Source: Oscillospiraceae bacterium (GTDB lineage: Bacteria > Bacillota > Clostridia > Oscillospirales > CAG-272). Taken from it: a stretch of DNA of 39,878 bases. A model generated the notes under the pieces. It saw nothing but the letters and a program-made list of their open reading frames with translations. It was not told where the DNA came from and searched no databases. Within the stretch, counting starts at the first letter, position 1. Each line of letters opens with the position of its first letter. This document shows positions 1 through 8,702 of the stretch, piece by piece. Where the stretch lies: positions 1 through 39,878 of the forward strand of contig SVTQ01000022.1 of NCBI GenBank assembly GCA_015063695.1, read 5' to 3'. Both the position numbers and the translations under genes were made by a program.

Positions 1-20
1 TTGACCCGAGGGCACTTTTC

Positions 21-40
21 AGCACCCCCGAGTGCTTTTA
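21..40 (+). terminator. Small hairpin with short T run
   Basis: AGCAC pairs with GTGCT around a CCCCGA loop and is followed by TTTTA on the plus strand. It could end a gene left of the window, but the stem is only 5 bp. Nothing else is seen in the first 50 bases. Confidence 0.3.
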
Positions 41-50
41 AATTAGAGTT

Positions 51-464
51 TTAGCGAGAACACATAGAACCGTCCCCTGTGCTCTCTTTCAGTGGATTTT
101 GATGTATGTATCTGATTACCGTTAATAGGTAATCATTTGTTTCTACGGGCTCACTTTTAAATCTATCCTGAAATAAATGCCCTACTCGTTGATATTTAAT
201 GTTGTACCAATAAACAAACTTTCCGCCGATTCTTTTGAAAATCTGTTCTATCGGCTCTTTGTTTTCTTTTATCAACAAGTGTATATGATTACCCATAAGG
301 CAGTAAGCGTATAATTCAAATTCACTCACTGCCTTATATTCCTCTACTATTTCTAAAAATTTGTAATAGTCTTCCGGTTCTTCAAATATCTGCTGCTGAT
401 TTATACCTCTCAGCATAACATGATATATTCCGCTTTTGCTCTTAATTCTTGCTTGCCTTGGCAT
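51..464 (-). CDS. REP-associated Y1 transposase (RAYT), 3' truncated
   Basis: This 137-residue protein belongs to the TnpA_REP/IS200-like Y1 transposases, which cut and join single-stranded DNA next to palindromic repeats using an HUH metal site and a tyrosine. Visible motifs are the N-terminal PRQARIKSKSGIYHVMLRG block, YCLMGNHIHLLI (the HxH metal site), GHLFQDRFKSEP, and YIHQNPLK, whose tyrosine is the likely nucleophile. Clostridial relatives normally continue well beyond YIHxNP. Here the frame runs straight into a copy of the short repeat, encodes a foreign tail (ESTGDGSMCSR) and stops, so the C-terminus is lost. The ATG at 464 has the ribosome binding site GAGGGTG five bases upstream, inside an inverted repeat. 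It is probably a decayed element; activity is doubtful. Confidence 0.85.
   Translation of the reverse strand: MPRQARIKSKSGIYHVMLRGINQQQIFEEPEDYYKFLEIVEEYKAVSEFELYAYCLMGNHIHLLIKENKEPIEQIFKRIGGKFVYWYNIKYQRVGHLFQDRFKSEPVETNDYLLTVIRYIHQNPLKESTGDGSMCSR
56..86 (-). repeat. REP-like palindromic repeat, copy 1 (3' side of RAYT)
   Basis: On the minus strand GAGAGCACA and TGTGTTCTC form a 9-bp stem with one G-T pair around the core GGGGACGGTTCTA. The transposase reading frame terminates in it. The same core occurs at 524-548 and 552-576. Confidence 0.75.
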
Positions 465-467
465 TTC

Positions 468-514
468 GTCACCCTCTGTTTTTTTAGTATAACATTATTA
501 TAACAGAGGGTGAC
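468..514 (-). repeat. 13-bp inverted repeat over the RAYT ribosome binding site
   Basis: GTCACCCTCTGTT at 468-480 and its exact complement AACAGAGGGTGAC at 502-514 flank a 21-base loop. In a transcript entering from upstream (higher coordinates) both arms are present and the downstream arm contains GAGGGTG, the transposase ribosome binding site. A transcript starting at the promoter overlapping the upstream arm would begin in the loop and leave the site free. Confidence 0.8.
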
Positions 515-525
515 TACTTCGTCAA
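497..525 (-). promoter_or_regulatory. RAYT promoter
   Basis: Minus strand -35 TTGACG (520-525), 17-base spacer and -10 TATAAT (497-502). The predicted start near 490 lies in the loop of the inverted repeat. The -35 begins in the end of repeat copy 2 (TGTGTTGACG), so the repeat contributes promoter bases. Confidence 0.65.
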
Positions 526-548
526 CACATAGAACCGTCCCCTGTGTT
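524..548 (-). repeat. REP-like palindromic repeat, copy 2 (5' side of RAYT)
   Basis: AACACA and TGTGTT form a perfect 6-bp stem around GGGGACGGTTCTA, the same core as copy 1. Copies 1 and 2 bracket the transposase as expected for a RAYT and its cognate repeat. Confidence 0.75.
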
Positions 549-551
549 TCT

Positions 552-576
552 GGTGTTTCGAACCGTCCCCTGTGTT
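552..576 (-). repeat. REP-like repeat, degenerate copy 3
   Basis: GAAACACAGGGGACGGTTCGAAACACC carries the core but its right arm has lost TGTGTT. It abuts the stop of the upstream small membrane protein. Confidence 0.6.
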
Positions 577-578
577 TC

Positions 579-923
579 TCATGTGTTCATGTTCACGCAA
601 AGAACCAACGAGCATACATATAATACTGTTATTGTAAAATAGAATATTATAAATGTGTTTTTAGCAAATTTATATCGTTCATTAATTTTAAATACATCAA
701 AAGCCTTTAAAACAATAAAATAATCGGAAATTAACCAAGATATATATGATAATTTAGAGATTAGTTTAATCCGCTTTTCTAAAGTTAATCCAATCATCGA
801 GAAACTATTGGTGTCATTAAAAATCGCTGTAAGAATTACAGACAAAACAATTCTTCCTAAAAAGCCCAAAAATGAAGCGATTATTATGTATGTAATCCAT
901 TCTTTCCAAGCATTTTTTTTCAT
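579..923 (-). CDS. Small membrane protein, candidate immunity protein for the RHS tip
   Basis: This is a 114-residue protein of no recognised family. Hydrophobic stretches at about residues 11-34, 55-72 and 88-110 suggest three membrane segments; the N-terminus is lysine-rich and cytoplasmic-looking. The ATG at 923 lies 3 bases after the RHS stop codon, and the nearest purine-rich site is about 25 bases upstream inside the RHS gene, so translation is probably coupled to RHS. A small gene of unique sequence directly after a variable RHS C-terminus is where polymorphic toxin systems keep the immunity gene, and a membrane location would suit a toxin that attacks membranes. That role is inferred from position only. 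The gene is AT-rich, like the RHS tip and unlike the RHS core. It ends at the edge of repeat copy 3. Confidence 0.7.
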   Translation of the reverse strand: MKKNAWKEWITYIIIASFLGFLGRIVLSVILTAIFNDTNSFSMIGLTLEKRIKLISKLSYISWLISDYFIVLKAFDVFKINERYKFAKNTFIIFYFTITVLYVCSLVLCVNMNT

Positions 924-926
924 AGA

Positions 927-3900
927 TTAATCGCTACTGCAAGCTTCCTCCCATTTTACAATAAATTCGTCTTGTTTAAAACAAATATTGACATTAAATC
1001 CTACTATAATGTATGCATCTATTCCAAAAGAAATGTCATAATCCTCTCTAGCATTTGTTACAGGCTCATATTCTATTATACTATCAACAGATTCAAAGTT
1101 TTTAAAGTGAACTGTATATTGAGTTTCTTCAGGACCAATACTAGTGTTAAACGCGCCTATAGTCGCACCTATATAATTCTTTGTTCCGATTAAGCATCCC
1201 TCGTTATTAATTCTAACGTTTATTAAGTCTGCATATACCGACACATTTGCTTCTGCTTTATCAATATCGGCTTTTGCACCAATGCCAAAACCTGCTCCAA
1301 CTTCTAATTCAGTGCAACTTACTGCTAAATCAACTGCTTTGCATGCCTTTTTTACACCATTATTAATAGCATCATTTGCATATCTTAGTACATTTAAAGT
1401 TTTATTCCAAATGTTTAAAGTTTTATTCCAAATGTCCCTAAGGCGCGGAGCATTACCACTTGGATCCACAAACATAACGGGATTATTCCCACAATACGCA
1501 AACATATTGAATCCGGTAAATCCTTGCCCCGTACTGACATACCCATCCGCATTAATAAACCTTGCGGTCATAGGGTTATAGTACCTACTGTTAAGGTAAT
1601 AGAACTCCGTCTCTATGTCGTAGTAATACCCCTTGTAACGATAGGGATTAACGTTTGCGATATGGTCAGCATTGCCCGAAACGTCGTTGCCGTTACCGTC
1701 AGTTATGGCAAGAACGCCGCCGTAAGCGGTATAGGAGTATTTCGCGACGTAAGATCCTGATGAGTTCGCAAGCCCGAGTATTTCCCCGAGAATATTGCGG
1801 ACGTAGTAGTACATCGTATTGTTGTACTCAAGCGCCGCGAGATTTCCGAGGTCGTCATAGTAGAAGTAAAGAGTTTTTCCGTCGGAGCGTTCTTCTCTGA
1901 GAATGGTACTGCCGCTTGTGAAGTATTCTACCGTCAGATCATCGTCAATGACTTTAGTCTGACGAATGCCGTCCATATCGTAGGTGAAGCTTAACGAATA
2001 GTCGGAATTCTCAAAGGACGCAAGCCGTCTGCCGTCCGTCCATGTGAGAGTTGAGCCGCCTATATAGGTGGTAGGATTGCCTATGGCATCGTACTCTATT
2101 TCCTCTCCGTCATAGGAAGTAAGAAGGTCCTTCCACTGAGGATCTTCGTAGGCGAAGTCAACTCCCCAATCAGGTTCGATAGAGGGATCTTCGCTTGAAT
2201 ACCAGCTTGTTACGTTGCCGCCGTCGTCGTAGGTATATTCAATGTAGAGATCTTGGTCTGCCTCGTACTCGGAGGTCATCTGACCGAGAGCATCGTAGGT
2301 GTACTTTTTAAGAAGAGTGGTTTCTTCTGTTTCGCCGTTATTAGTGACTAAGCTGACGGCAGTTACGTTACCAAGACTGTCGTAGGTGTACTCGTATTCT
2401 ACGCCCTCGATGGTCTCACGCTTAACGACTGTTGAGGTTGCAATGCTTTCATCTTCTTCATAATAGTATTCAGCATTCCAGGTATGAAGAAGAGTATTGT
2501 TAAGCTCAAAGGAGTTTGAATTATTCTTTTTGTCCCATCTGTAAATGGAGTAACCGCTTTCGCTTTCGGGGTAGATTGCGATAAAGCTGTCGGGATCATC
2601 ACCGTTATCGACGGTGCCAATTCTGCCCTTTATCTTGTTGTAAAGGTAATTTCCCTTGCCCGTATGCCAGTTTTGCCAAAGTGCTGTAAAGCTGTTTCCT
2701 TGGGATGGGAATACAAAGACGTTTGCGGTATTTACGTAGTTATACACCATGGCAAGGTCGTCCCTGCCGTCTCCCGTATAGTCGCCCGTGCTGAAGGTGC
2801 CTGCAACTCTGTCGGGTCCGAAAAGGTTTTCTCCAAGAGTACACCAGACAGCTCCTTGGGCGAAGGTATTCGTTCCGTTTGAAAGGAAAACGTATATACG
2901 CGCACTGTTATTGCCCGTGTCGTACATCATGGCAATATCGTCGCCGCCTGCTCCGTCAAAGTTGCCTGCCACAAATCTACCGGTTACCTTGGTTGCATCG
3001 CAGTCTCCGCTGCTTATGGGGAGCATGGGGTCCCAATCGATAAGGTTCGAGCCTGTTGCGTATTCGGTATCAAAAACGAGAATGCTCATGCTTGACGTGT
3101 ATGCGTAAAGCACAGCGATCTCATCCTGACCGTCATTGTCAAAATCCCCTGCCGCCATTCTGTTTTTTACGTTGGCAGGGTCGATATCATATACGTTCTC
3201 GCCCTTGTACCAAAGACTTCTTTCAAAGGCAATGGTTGAAGAGTTAGTCTTTTTGAGTACGTAAAGAACGGGATAGTTCTCAGAATCTCTGCAGAGGATA
3301 GCTATCTCGTCTCTCTGTTTTACGCCTTCTCCCGTTTCACGGCTGAAGTTACCCACAACTACGTTTCCCGTGAATGCATCGGCATTTCCGCTGAGATCTG
3401 CAGCTGTTTTGTAAGGCTCGAAGGTTCCGTCAGCTTTTCCGAGCCAAACGTAAACTCTGAAATATCCGCTTAAATTGCTGATAACGCAGGCATCTGTTAT
3501 TCCGTCTCCGTCAAAATCGCCGAACAGGCCTCTGCCTTCGCTGTAGGAGGGCTGAAAGTCGTCATTTCGTATTCTTGCGCCGTCAAGAAATTCATAGGAG
3601 ACGTTGATACCGCCTGCACCGCCGATGATCTTACTTTCTATTCTTCCGAACTTATCATAGGTGTAATGCAATCTGTCGGAGCCGTTAAAGAAAACGGAAG
3701 CAACTGCATTCTGGTCGGTGGAGCGATAATTGAACTGTGTTGTAAGGGTCTTGTTACCGAAGTCAGCGATATTTTTTGACACTCTGTTTTTACTGTCGTA
3801 TTCGGTGCTGACTTCGCCCCTTACGTATCCACCTTCTATTATACTTGTTTTAGTCAGTCTGTCAAGTAGATCGTAGTCATATTTAACAGATTTACCAAGG

Positions 3901-6900
3901 ATAAGGTCCCTTGTTTCGGTAGTTCTGCCAACTCCGTCGTAAAGATATTCGTATCTTTTTACGTCGTTTATCTCTACGTAGGAAAGTCTGTCGAGGGAGT
4001 CGTAGAAGTTCTCAACCTTTGTATTGTTTCCGTAGATGCTCCTTGTAAGGCGGCCTCTGTTATCGTAGGTATTGGTGATAAGAGTTATAGGTGTCTCACT
4101 TGTGCCTATCGTTGTGGCGGTATTACGGAAAAAGCTGTCGTAGGTGAAATTGTAAACGGTGCCGCCGGGGGAGGTTATGCTCTGAAGAAGTCTGTCTGTG
4201 TTGTAAAGATAGCTGACACTTCTTGTGAGGGCGCCGCCTTCAAAGGTTATGCCCGTGGTCTGATCGTTCGTGTTGTAGGTGTAATAGGTCTTTGAGCCTT
4301 CGGCGTTTACGGTGCTGTCAACAAGTCCTCTGTCATAGAGATAGGTGTAACCCGTTGTGTTGCCGAGGCTGTCTGTCTGAGAGGTCACGTTGCCCTTGGA
4401 GTCGTAGGTCGCGCCCGAGTATATCGCTTCATGACCCGTCTTAGTGCTGACGGGCGCGCCGGGAATAAAGACGAAAAAGCAGAGCTCTGCGCTGCTGTAT
4501 TCCTTCACCTCGGCATTGCCGTTTTTAACGGTAAGACAGTACGCTTCGTTCGCGGAGGTTGAGGTAGCGAGCTTGAGAGAATAAGAACCGCCGTGATCTG
4601 TTTTTGCTATACTGAAAAATGAGTATATGTTTCCGCTGTGCACCGACACGTTTGTACCGGTTGAAAGGGATGCAGAATCCGCAGCCATATAAAGGCTCGA
4701 TGCGCACTCGGGTCTGAGGGCCCATACTTCTCCCGTTTTTTGCAGCGTCCATCTCTGAGAGGAGTTGCCCTTGAACTCTTCAGCGGTTACGTTCGTTCCT
4801 GCGGCGGTGCCCGAGTTCTTTACCGTCAGATATTCTCCCGTGTAGTAGTTTCTGATATAGTAACTCTGACCGCTTAGAATTTCGTGAGCTGTCGTTTTTG
4901 AAATTGTGGCATTACCGTTGGCATCGTAGGCAAAGGATGAGGTAACGCCTGCACCTGTCACGGAGACAAGCTGCTGCTTTTTTGAGGTGTTGTAGGCATA
5001 AAAGAGCTTGCTTCCCGTAATATTCGTCTCCTTCACAAGCTGACTTGCGCCGTCATAGGTGAAGGTGTATTCGGATTTTCCCGCAAGGTCCGTGGTGCTT
5101 ATGACGTTGCCTTTGTCGTCATAGGTGTAGGTATTTCCGAAGGTGTCCTTTATGAGCTGAACGTTGTCAAAGTATACCGTGTTTACGTTGTTGTAGTGGA
5201 GGATCCACACGGAAATTCTTGAATAGTCCGCTTTTGCAACTGCCGCGCCCGAGACCTTCTGCCATGAGGAGGTATCGGGATTAAAATGAATATTGCAGTC
5301 GTAATTCGTTCCGTCTGTTCCGTAGAAACGTACAAGGAGTGTGAGCCTCCAGGTTTCTGCGGCGCTGTCCTTATCAAAAGACGGAGAGTAGGTCTTGGCA
5401 AAGGCGGAGAGGACGTAAGAGTCTCCCTTCTTGCCGCTGACGTTTATTGTCTGAACAAAGTCGTTTCTTGTGTCTGCCGTACTTGTCATGGCAAGAGATC
5501 TGGAACCTGTGAGCTTCACCGCAGTTGTTGTGGCAGAAGTCGTTCCGCCCGAACGGCTCCATCCGTCGCTGCCCCATTCAAAGCCACCGTTTACAATGAG
5601 ATTGTAATCGGAAAGTCCGCCCACTTCAAGCTGGGCGCAGTCGAAATAAACCGTTCCCGTTGTTCCGGCGAGGGCAAGGCAAAGGCTTATGCTTCCCGCT
5701 CGGGGAGTGGTGAAGGTGACGAATATTCTTTTCCATTCGTCGCTTCCCGTTTTTTCGGTTACGATTTCGCTCTGGAAATACTCACCGTCGTTGTAATAGG
5801 CTATGAGCTTTGCGCCGCCGCTTCCGTTTACGTTCATTGATGCGGTATTTACGTATGCCGAGAAGGTATAAGTAACGCCTTCTGTCAGGCTTCTTGTATG
5901 ACAGCCCATGATCGCGCTGCAGCTGTCATTTCGGTTCACCTCCAAAGAATAATTTCCAAGCATTTTCTTTGATGAGCTGAGCCGCGCATAGGACGAAGTT
6001 CGATTTCCCCAATAGTACTGTACAAAGGTATCTCCCGTTTCAAAACTGTGGTCGAAAAAGAGATTTACAGTTGATTTCTGGGTCTTGCTGACGAAGGTCA
6101 GGTCTCCCTTGCCCTTTATTTCTTCCTTGCCGCTGTTGTATTCATAATACTGTCCGTAACCGTTGCCGTCACCGCTTGTAACGTCCACAACGCTTTTCAG
6201 CGTTCCCATGTGGGAGAAGGTGTAGAGATAGGCTCTTCCGCTTTTAACGTCCGTTATTGTATTGGAACAGAGCCCGTAGGTCATCGTTGCTTCCTGTCCT
6301 ATCTCGTCGGCAGCATACTCGCCGTTATTGTCGGCATCGTTGTATTCACTTATTCGCGCAACTCTCCAGGGGGCAGTCGTTCCGCCCTTGGTGTAGAGGT
6401 AGGATATATGGTAGCCGTTATCCCATACCGAAAGAAGATACCTGTTAAGGTAGGGGTCGGAAGTTGTAGGAGTGTGATAGTGATAGTCAACGTAGCTTCC
6501 GTCGTGGAAGTTAACGTCGGTAATACACGTATTTCCCGTCGAACCGTTTCCGCTGTACCAGATATTGGTGGTTTTTGTACTTCCGTTAAAGTCATAGGAA
6601 ACGCCTGTCAGGTATCCGTATTCCGAATGGGAAAAATTCACAACGTAACCGCTTGAAGACTCGATCTTTTTAATCCGGTTAAGCTCCGACGGGTCAAGGG
6701 TAACAAGAACGTAGTTTCCGTTTACGTCCTCGCTTTTGTAAAGATACCACTCGGCTTCTCCGCTCCTCTTCTTGAAGTAGAGTTTGCTTCCGCTGTCGTC
6801 ACTCATTACGTAATCATACGTTGAGGAATTGTAGGTTATTTTCCTCGTCGAATGTATCTCGTCGGTGGCGTTCATTGAGCCTGCGCTGTCCTGAAGGAAA

Positions 6901-8702
6901 TAGTGCTCGGTGCCGTCGCCGTCCTTGTACATGTAGTATTTAAGCTCGGTCCCGTCCTTTGTCAGCGTAAGGTCGGTTTCCTTGATGCTCTGTGTCCAGT
7001 TGAGTCTCCAACCGTAGCCGTAGTATATATTTTCTTCAATATCGTTGGTGTTGTACACAAGGGAGACTGTTATGGGCGCGTTTCCGCTTCCCACCGTCAC
7101 GATATCGTTTATGAGGGTAAGATTTCCCGTCATATCGTTGGTGTAGATAACTCCCGCCTTGCCTGCACTCTGAACGTGGGCAGAATAGTAGCTCTCAATT
7201 CCCGTGGTGTTGATGTACTGGATTATTATCTGAGGGTAGTATTCGTCGGGAACGGAGCTGACTTCGCAGGAATGAAACCACGTTCTGAATCCCGATGGAG
7301 TAGGCGTTTTATCATATTTGAGAAGAATGCCGTTGTTTTGAATAGTATTGTCGTCATACCATCGGTCAACAAGCTTTGTAACGTCCCACGTATAGTATTT
7401 GCCAACACATTCTACACTGCAGTAATCTTCAACTCGTGTGTTGTAGAAATTTGCAGTGTTTGTCAGGGAATTATACGTTATAGAAGACGTTTCCCAACTT
7501 TGCAGGATCTGATGTGCCGTGATATTCACCTGTGGATCATAGCCTTCCGTGGCAATACTTGCAGGCAGATAGCTTTTAGGTGCCAGTGCGAGTTCTGCGT
7601 TTATCACCTTGTCTCCGCTTGAAAGCTCGGGGAGTTCAAATTTTAAAAGGGTATAGGCATCTTCAGATACTTCGAGTTGCTCCCAAAGCCAATACTTTGA
7701 ACTGTTAGGGTCGTCTGCATGTACGTAAGTATCATATATTTTTGTAGGGTCTTTTGTAGTTTCAAGTACAGGGTCAACGGTAACGGGGAAAGCAGTTTCC
7801 TTTGAGTTAACCCACTCCTTGTCCCAAGTGAGAACGACGGTTATTTTGCCGTTTTTCTGCTCGGTCAGTTTAAGAGAAAGTTCATCGCTGTGTCGTCCGT
7901 TTGCATCCCACATGGCAGGGGCGCTGATAACGGTTACCGTCTTTCCGCCATCCTTTTCGCGGATAAGGATCGTTCCGTTTTCTTCCTCTACCGCCTCAAG
8001 GTCATTTCCTATATCATAATGATAGGTAAGACTGCCGAAGTCTACCTTCTTATTTATTATGATATTTTCCTTAAGCCTGTCCGATATTACCGTATACTGA
8101 ATATCGGTGTTCTTAAAGATATTTTCGTAAGTCACGCTTCCGCTGAGGTTTTCTGCCGCCATAGGAGCGCCCGTCAGCTTTTCTTCGCTTTCGGTCTCGT
8201 CCTTAAGCTTTGCTTCGGTTTTCTCGGCTCCCTCAATTGAAGCTTTTATTTTATGTCCGTCTATCTCAATGGTGTAAAGCTTATGGTCTCCGCTTTTCTT
8301 CATAAACTTTACAAAGAAGCTGTTCGCCGTGTTTCGGTAGATATTCGCCTCTTCTTCCACGTCGGCAAGAAGAGTATTGTCGATATCCTGAAGGGCTCCG
8401 TTTTCGTCTTCATAGTGAACGTCTACGGGGTATATCGCCGCTTTCACTGAACCGTCGCTCATTCTGAAATGCTTGACGTTTGCTTCTCTTTTTTCTGTCA
8501 GCTCGCCGATGACCTCGGCTTCAACATTCTCGACAGCTTCCGTTTCTTCCTCGGGAGGTGCCGTATTGAAAAACTCGTCCGCAGGAATTTCGTTTACCGT
8601 CTCAAAATCGTATGGCTCATTTTCTATCGCCCTAAGAGGTATGGCCTCCATAAAAAGAACGAGGGCGAGAAATACCGATAAAAGTTTTATTGTTTTTTTC
8701 AT
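927..8702 (-). CDS. Giant secreted RHS/YD-repeat protein with variable C-terminal tip
   Basis: The product has 2591 residues and starts with a Sec signal peptide (residues 1-25). Regions in order: acidic linker and beta-rich domain to about 315; a DNRLRE-like domain 320-500 (DTYVHADD start); RHS/YD core from 500; two carbohydrate-binding-like jelly-roll modules about 880-1025 and 1030-1183, each ending in a YFDxxQL motif; a ricin-type lectin 1277-1417; YD repeats; an FG-GAP/VCBS block 1729-2057 with GDFDGDGITD, GDFDNDGQDE and GDYTGDGRDD calcium-loop motifs; more YD repeats; and the RHS core end near 2330-2414 (RYYNPMTARFINADG, then NPVMFVDPSGNAP). The last ~175 residues are unrelated, glycine-rich, beta-alternating and AT-rich: the presumed effector tip. 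RHS cores form shells around such tips. The ribosome binding site AAGGAG precedes ATG 8702. Surface display or export as a contact-dependent toxin is inferred; a purely adhesive wall protein is the alternative. Confidence 0.93.
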   Translation of the reverse strand: MKKTIKLLSVFLALVLFMEAIPLRAIENEPYDFETVNEIPADEFFNTAPPEEETEAVENVEAEVIGELTEKREANVKHFRMSDGSVKAAIYPVDVHYEDENGALQDIDNTLLADVEEEANIYRNTANSFFVKFMKKSGDHKLYTIEIDGHKIKASIEGAEKTEAKLKDETESEEKLTGAPMAAENLSGSVTYENIFKNTDIQYTVISDRLKENIIINKKVDFGSLTYHYDIGNDLEAVEEENGTILIREKDGGKTVTVISAPAMWDANGRHSDELSLKLTEQKNGKITVVLTWDKEWVNSKETAFPVTVDPVLETTKDPTKIYDTYVHADDPNSSKYWLWEQLEVSEDAYTLLKFELPELSSGDKVINAELALAPKSYLPASIATEGYDPQVNITAHQILQSWETSSITYNSLTNTANFYNTRVEDYCSVECVGKYYTWDVTKLVDRWYDDNTIQNNGILLKYDKTPTPSGFRTWFHSCEVSSVPDEYYPQIIIQYINTTGIESYYSAHVQSAGKAGVIYTNDMTGNLTLINDIVTVGSGNAPITVSLVYNTNDIEENIYYGYGWRLNWTQSIKETDLTLTKDGTELKYYMYKDGDGTEHYFLQDSAGSMNATDEIHSTRKITYNSSTYDYVMSDDSGSKLYFKKRSGEAEWYLYKSEDVNGNYVLVTLDPSELNRIKKIESSSGYVVNFSHSEYGYLTGVSYDFNGSTKTTNIWYSGNGSTGNTCITDVNFHDGSYVDYHYHTPTTSDPYLNRYLLSVWDNGYHISYLYTKGGTTAPWRVARISEYNDADNNGEYAADEIGQEATMTYGLCSNTITDVKSGRAYLYTFSHMGTLKSVVDVTSGDGNGYGQYYEYNSGKEEIKGKGDLTFVSKTQKSTVNLFFDHSFETGDTFVQYYWGNRTSSYARLSSSKKMLGNYSLEVNRNDSCSAIMGCHTRSLTEGVTYTFSAYVNTASMNVNGSGGAKLIAYYNDGEYFQSEIVTEKTGSDEWKRIFVTFTTPRAGSISLCLALAGTTGTVYFDCAQLEVGGLSDYNLIVNGGFEWGSDGWSRSGGTTSATTTAVKLTGSRSLAMTSTADTRNDFVQTINVSGKKGDSYVLSAFAKTYSPSFDKDSAAETWRLTLLVRFYGTDGTNYDCNIHFNPDTSSWQKVSGAAVAKADYSRISVWILHYNNVNTVYFDNVQLIKDTFGNTYTYDDKGNVISTTDLAGKSEYTFTYDGASQLVKETNITGSKLFYAYNTSKKQQLVSVTGAGVTSSFAYDANGNATISKTTAHEILSGQSYYIRNYYTGEYLTVKNSGTAAGTNVTAEEFKGNSSQRWTLQKTGEVWALRPECASSLYMAADSASLSTGTNVSVHSGNIYSFFSIAKTDHGGSYSLKLATSTSANEAYCLTVKNGNAEVKEYSSAELCFFVFIPGAPVSTKTGHEAIYSGATYDSKGNVTSQTDSLGNTTGYTYLYDRGLVDSTVNAEGSKTYYTYNTNDQTTGITFEGGALTRSVSYLYNTDRLLQSITSPGGTVYNFTYDSFFRNTATTIGTSETPITLITNTYDNRGRLTRSIYGNNTKVENFYDSLDRLSYVEINDVKRYEYLYDGVGRTTETRDLILGKSVKYDYDLLDRLTKTSIIEGGYVRGEVSTEYDSKNRVSKNIADFGNKTLTTQFNYRSTDQNAVASVFFNGSDRLHYTYDKFGRIESKIIGGAGGINVSYEFLDGARIRNDDFQPSYSEGRGLFGDFDGDGITDACVISNLSGYFRVYVWLGKADGTFEPYKTAADLSGNADAFTGNVVVGNFSRETGEGVKQRDEIAILCRDSENYPVLYVLKKTNSSTIAFERSLWYKGENVYDIDPANVKNRMAAGDFDNDGQDEIAVLYAYTSSMSILVFDTEYATGSNLIDWDPMLPISSGDCDATKVTGRFVAGNFDGAGGDDIAMMYDTGNNSARIYVFLSNGTNTFAQGAVWCTLGENLFGPDRVAGTFSTGDYTGDGRDDLAMVYNYVNTANVFVFPSQGNSFTALWQNWHTGKGNYLYNKIKGRIGTVDNGDDPDSFIAIYPESESGYSIYRWDKKNNSNSFELNNTLLHTWNAEYYYEEDESIATSTVVKRETIEGVEYEYTYDSLGNVTAVSLVTNNGETEETTLLKKYTYDALGQMTSEYEADQDLYIEYTYDDGGNVTSWYSSEDPSIEPDWGVDFAYEDPQWKDLLTSYDGEEIEYDAIGNPTTYIGGSTLTWTDGRRLASFENSDYSLSFTYDMDGIRQTKVIDDDLTVEYFTSGSTILREERSDGKTLYFYYDDLGNLAALEYNNTMYYYVRNILGEILGLANSSGSYVAKYSYTAYGGVLAITDGNGNDVSGNADHIANVNPYRYKGYYYDIETEFYYLNSRYYNPMTARFINADGYVSTGQGFTGFNMFAYCGNNPVMFVDPSGNAPRLRDIWNKTLNIWNKTLNVLRYANDAINNGVKKACKAVDLAVSCTELEVGAGFGIGAKADIDKAEANVSVYADLINVRINNEGCLIGTKNYIGATIGAFNTSIGPEETQYTVHFKNFESVDSIIEYEPVTNAREDYDISFGIDAYIIVGFNVNICFKQDEFIVKWEEACSSD
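1393..1434 (-). repeat. Perfect 21-bp tandem duplication at the RHS tip junction
   Basis: Two exact 21-base copies (1393-1413 and 1414-1434) encode IWNKTLN twice, about ten residues after the conserved DPSG end of the RHS core. The duplication keeps the frame. Confidence 0.9.

Noticed and set aside
5286..7622. Several plus-strand open frames (up to 239 residues) opposite the RHS gene
   Set aside because: They lie within the RHS reading frame on the other strand, have no ribosome binding sites or motifs, and reflect its composition.
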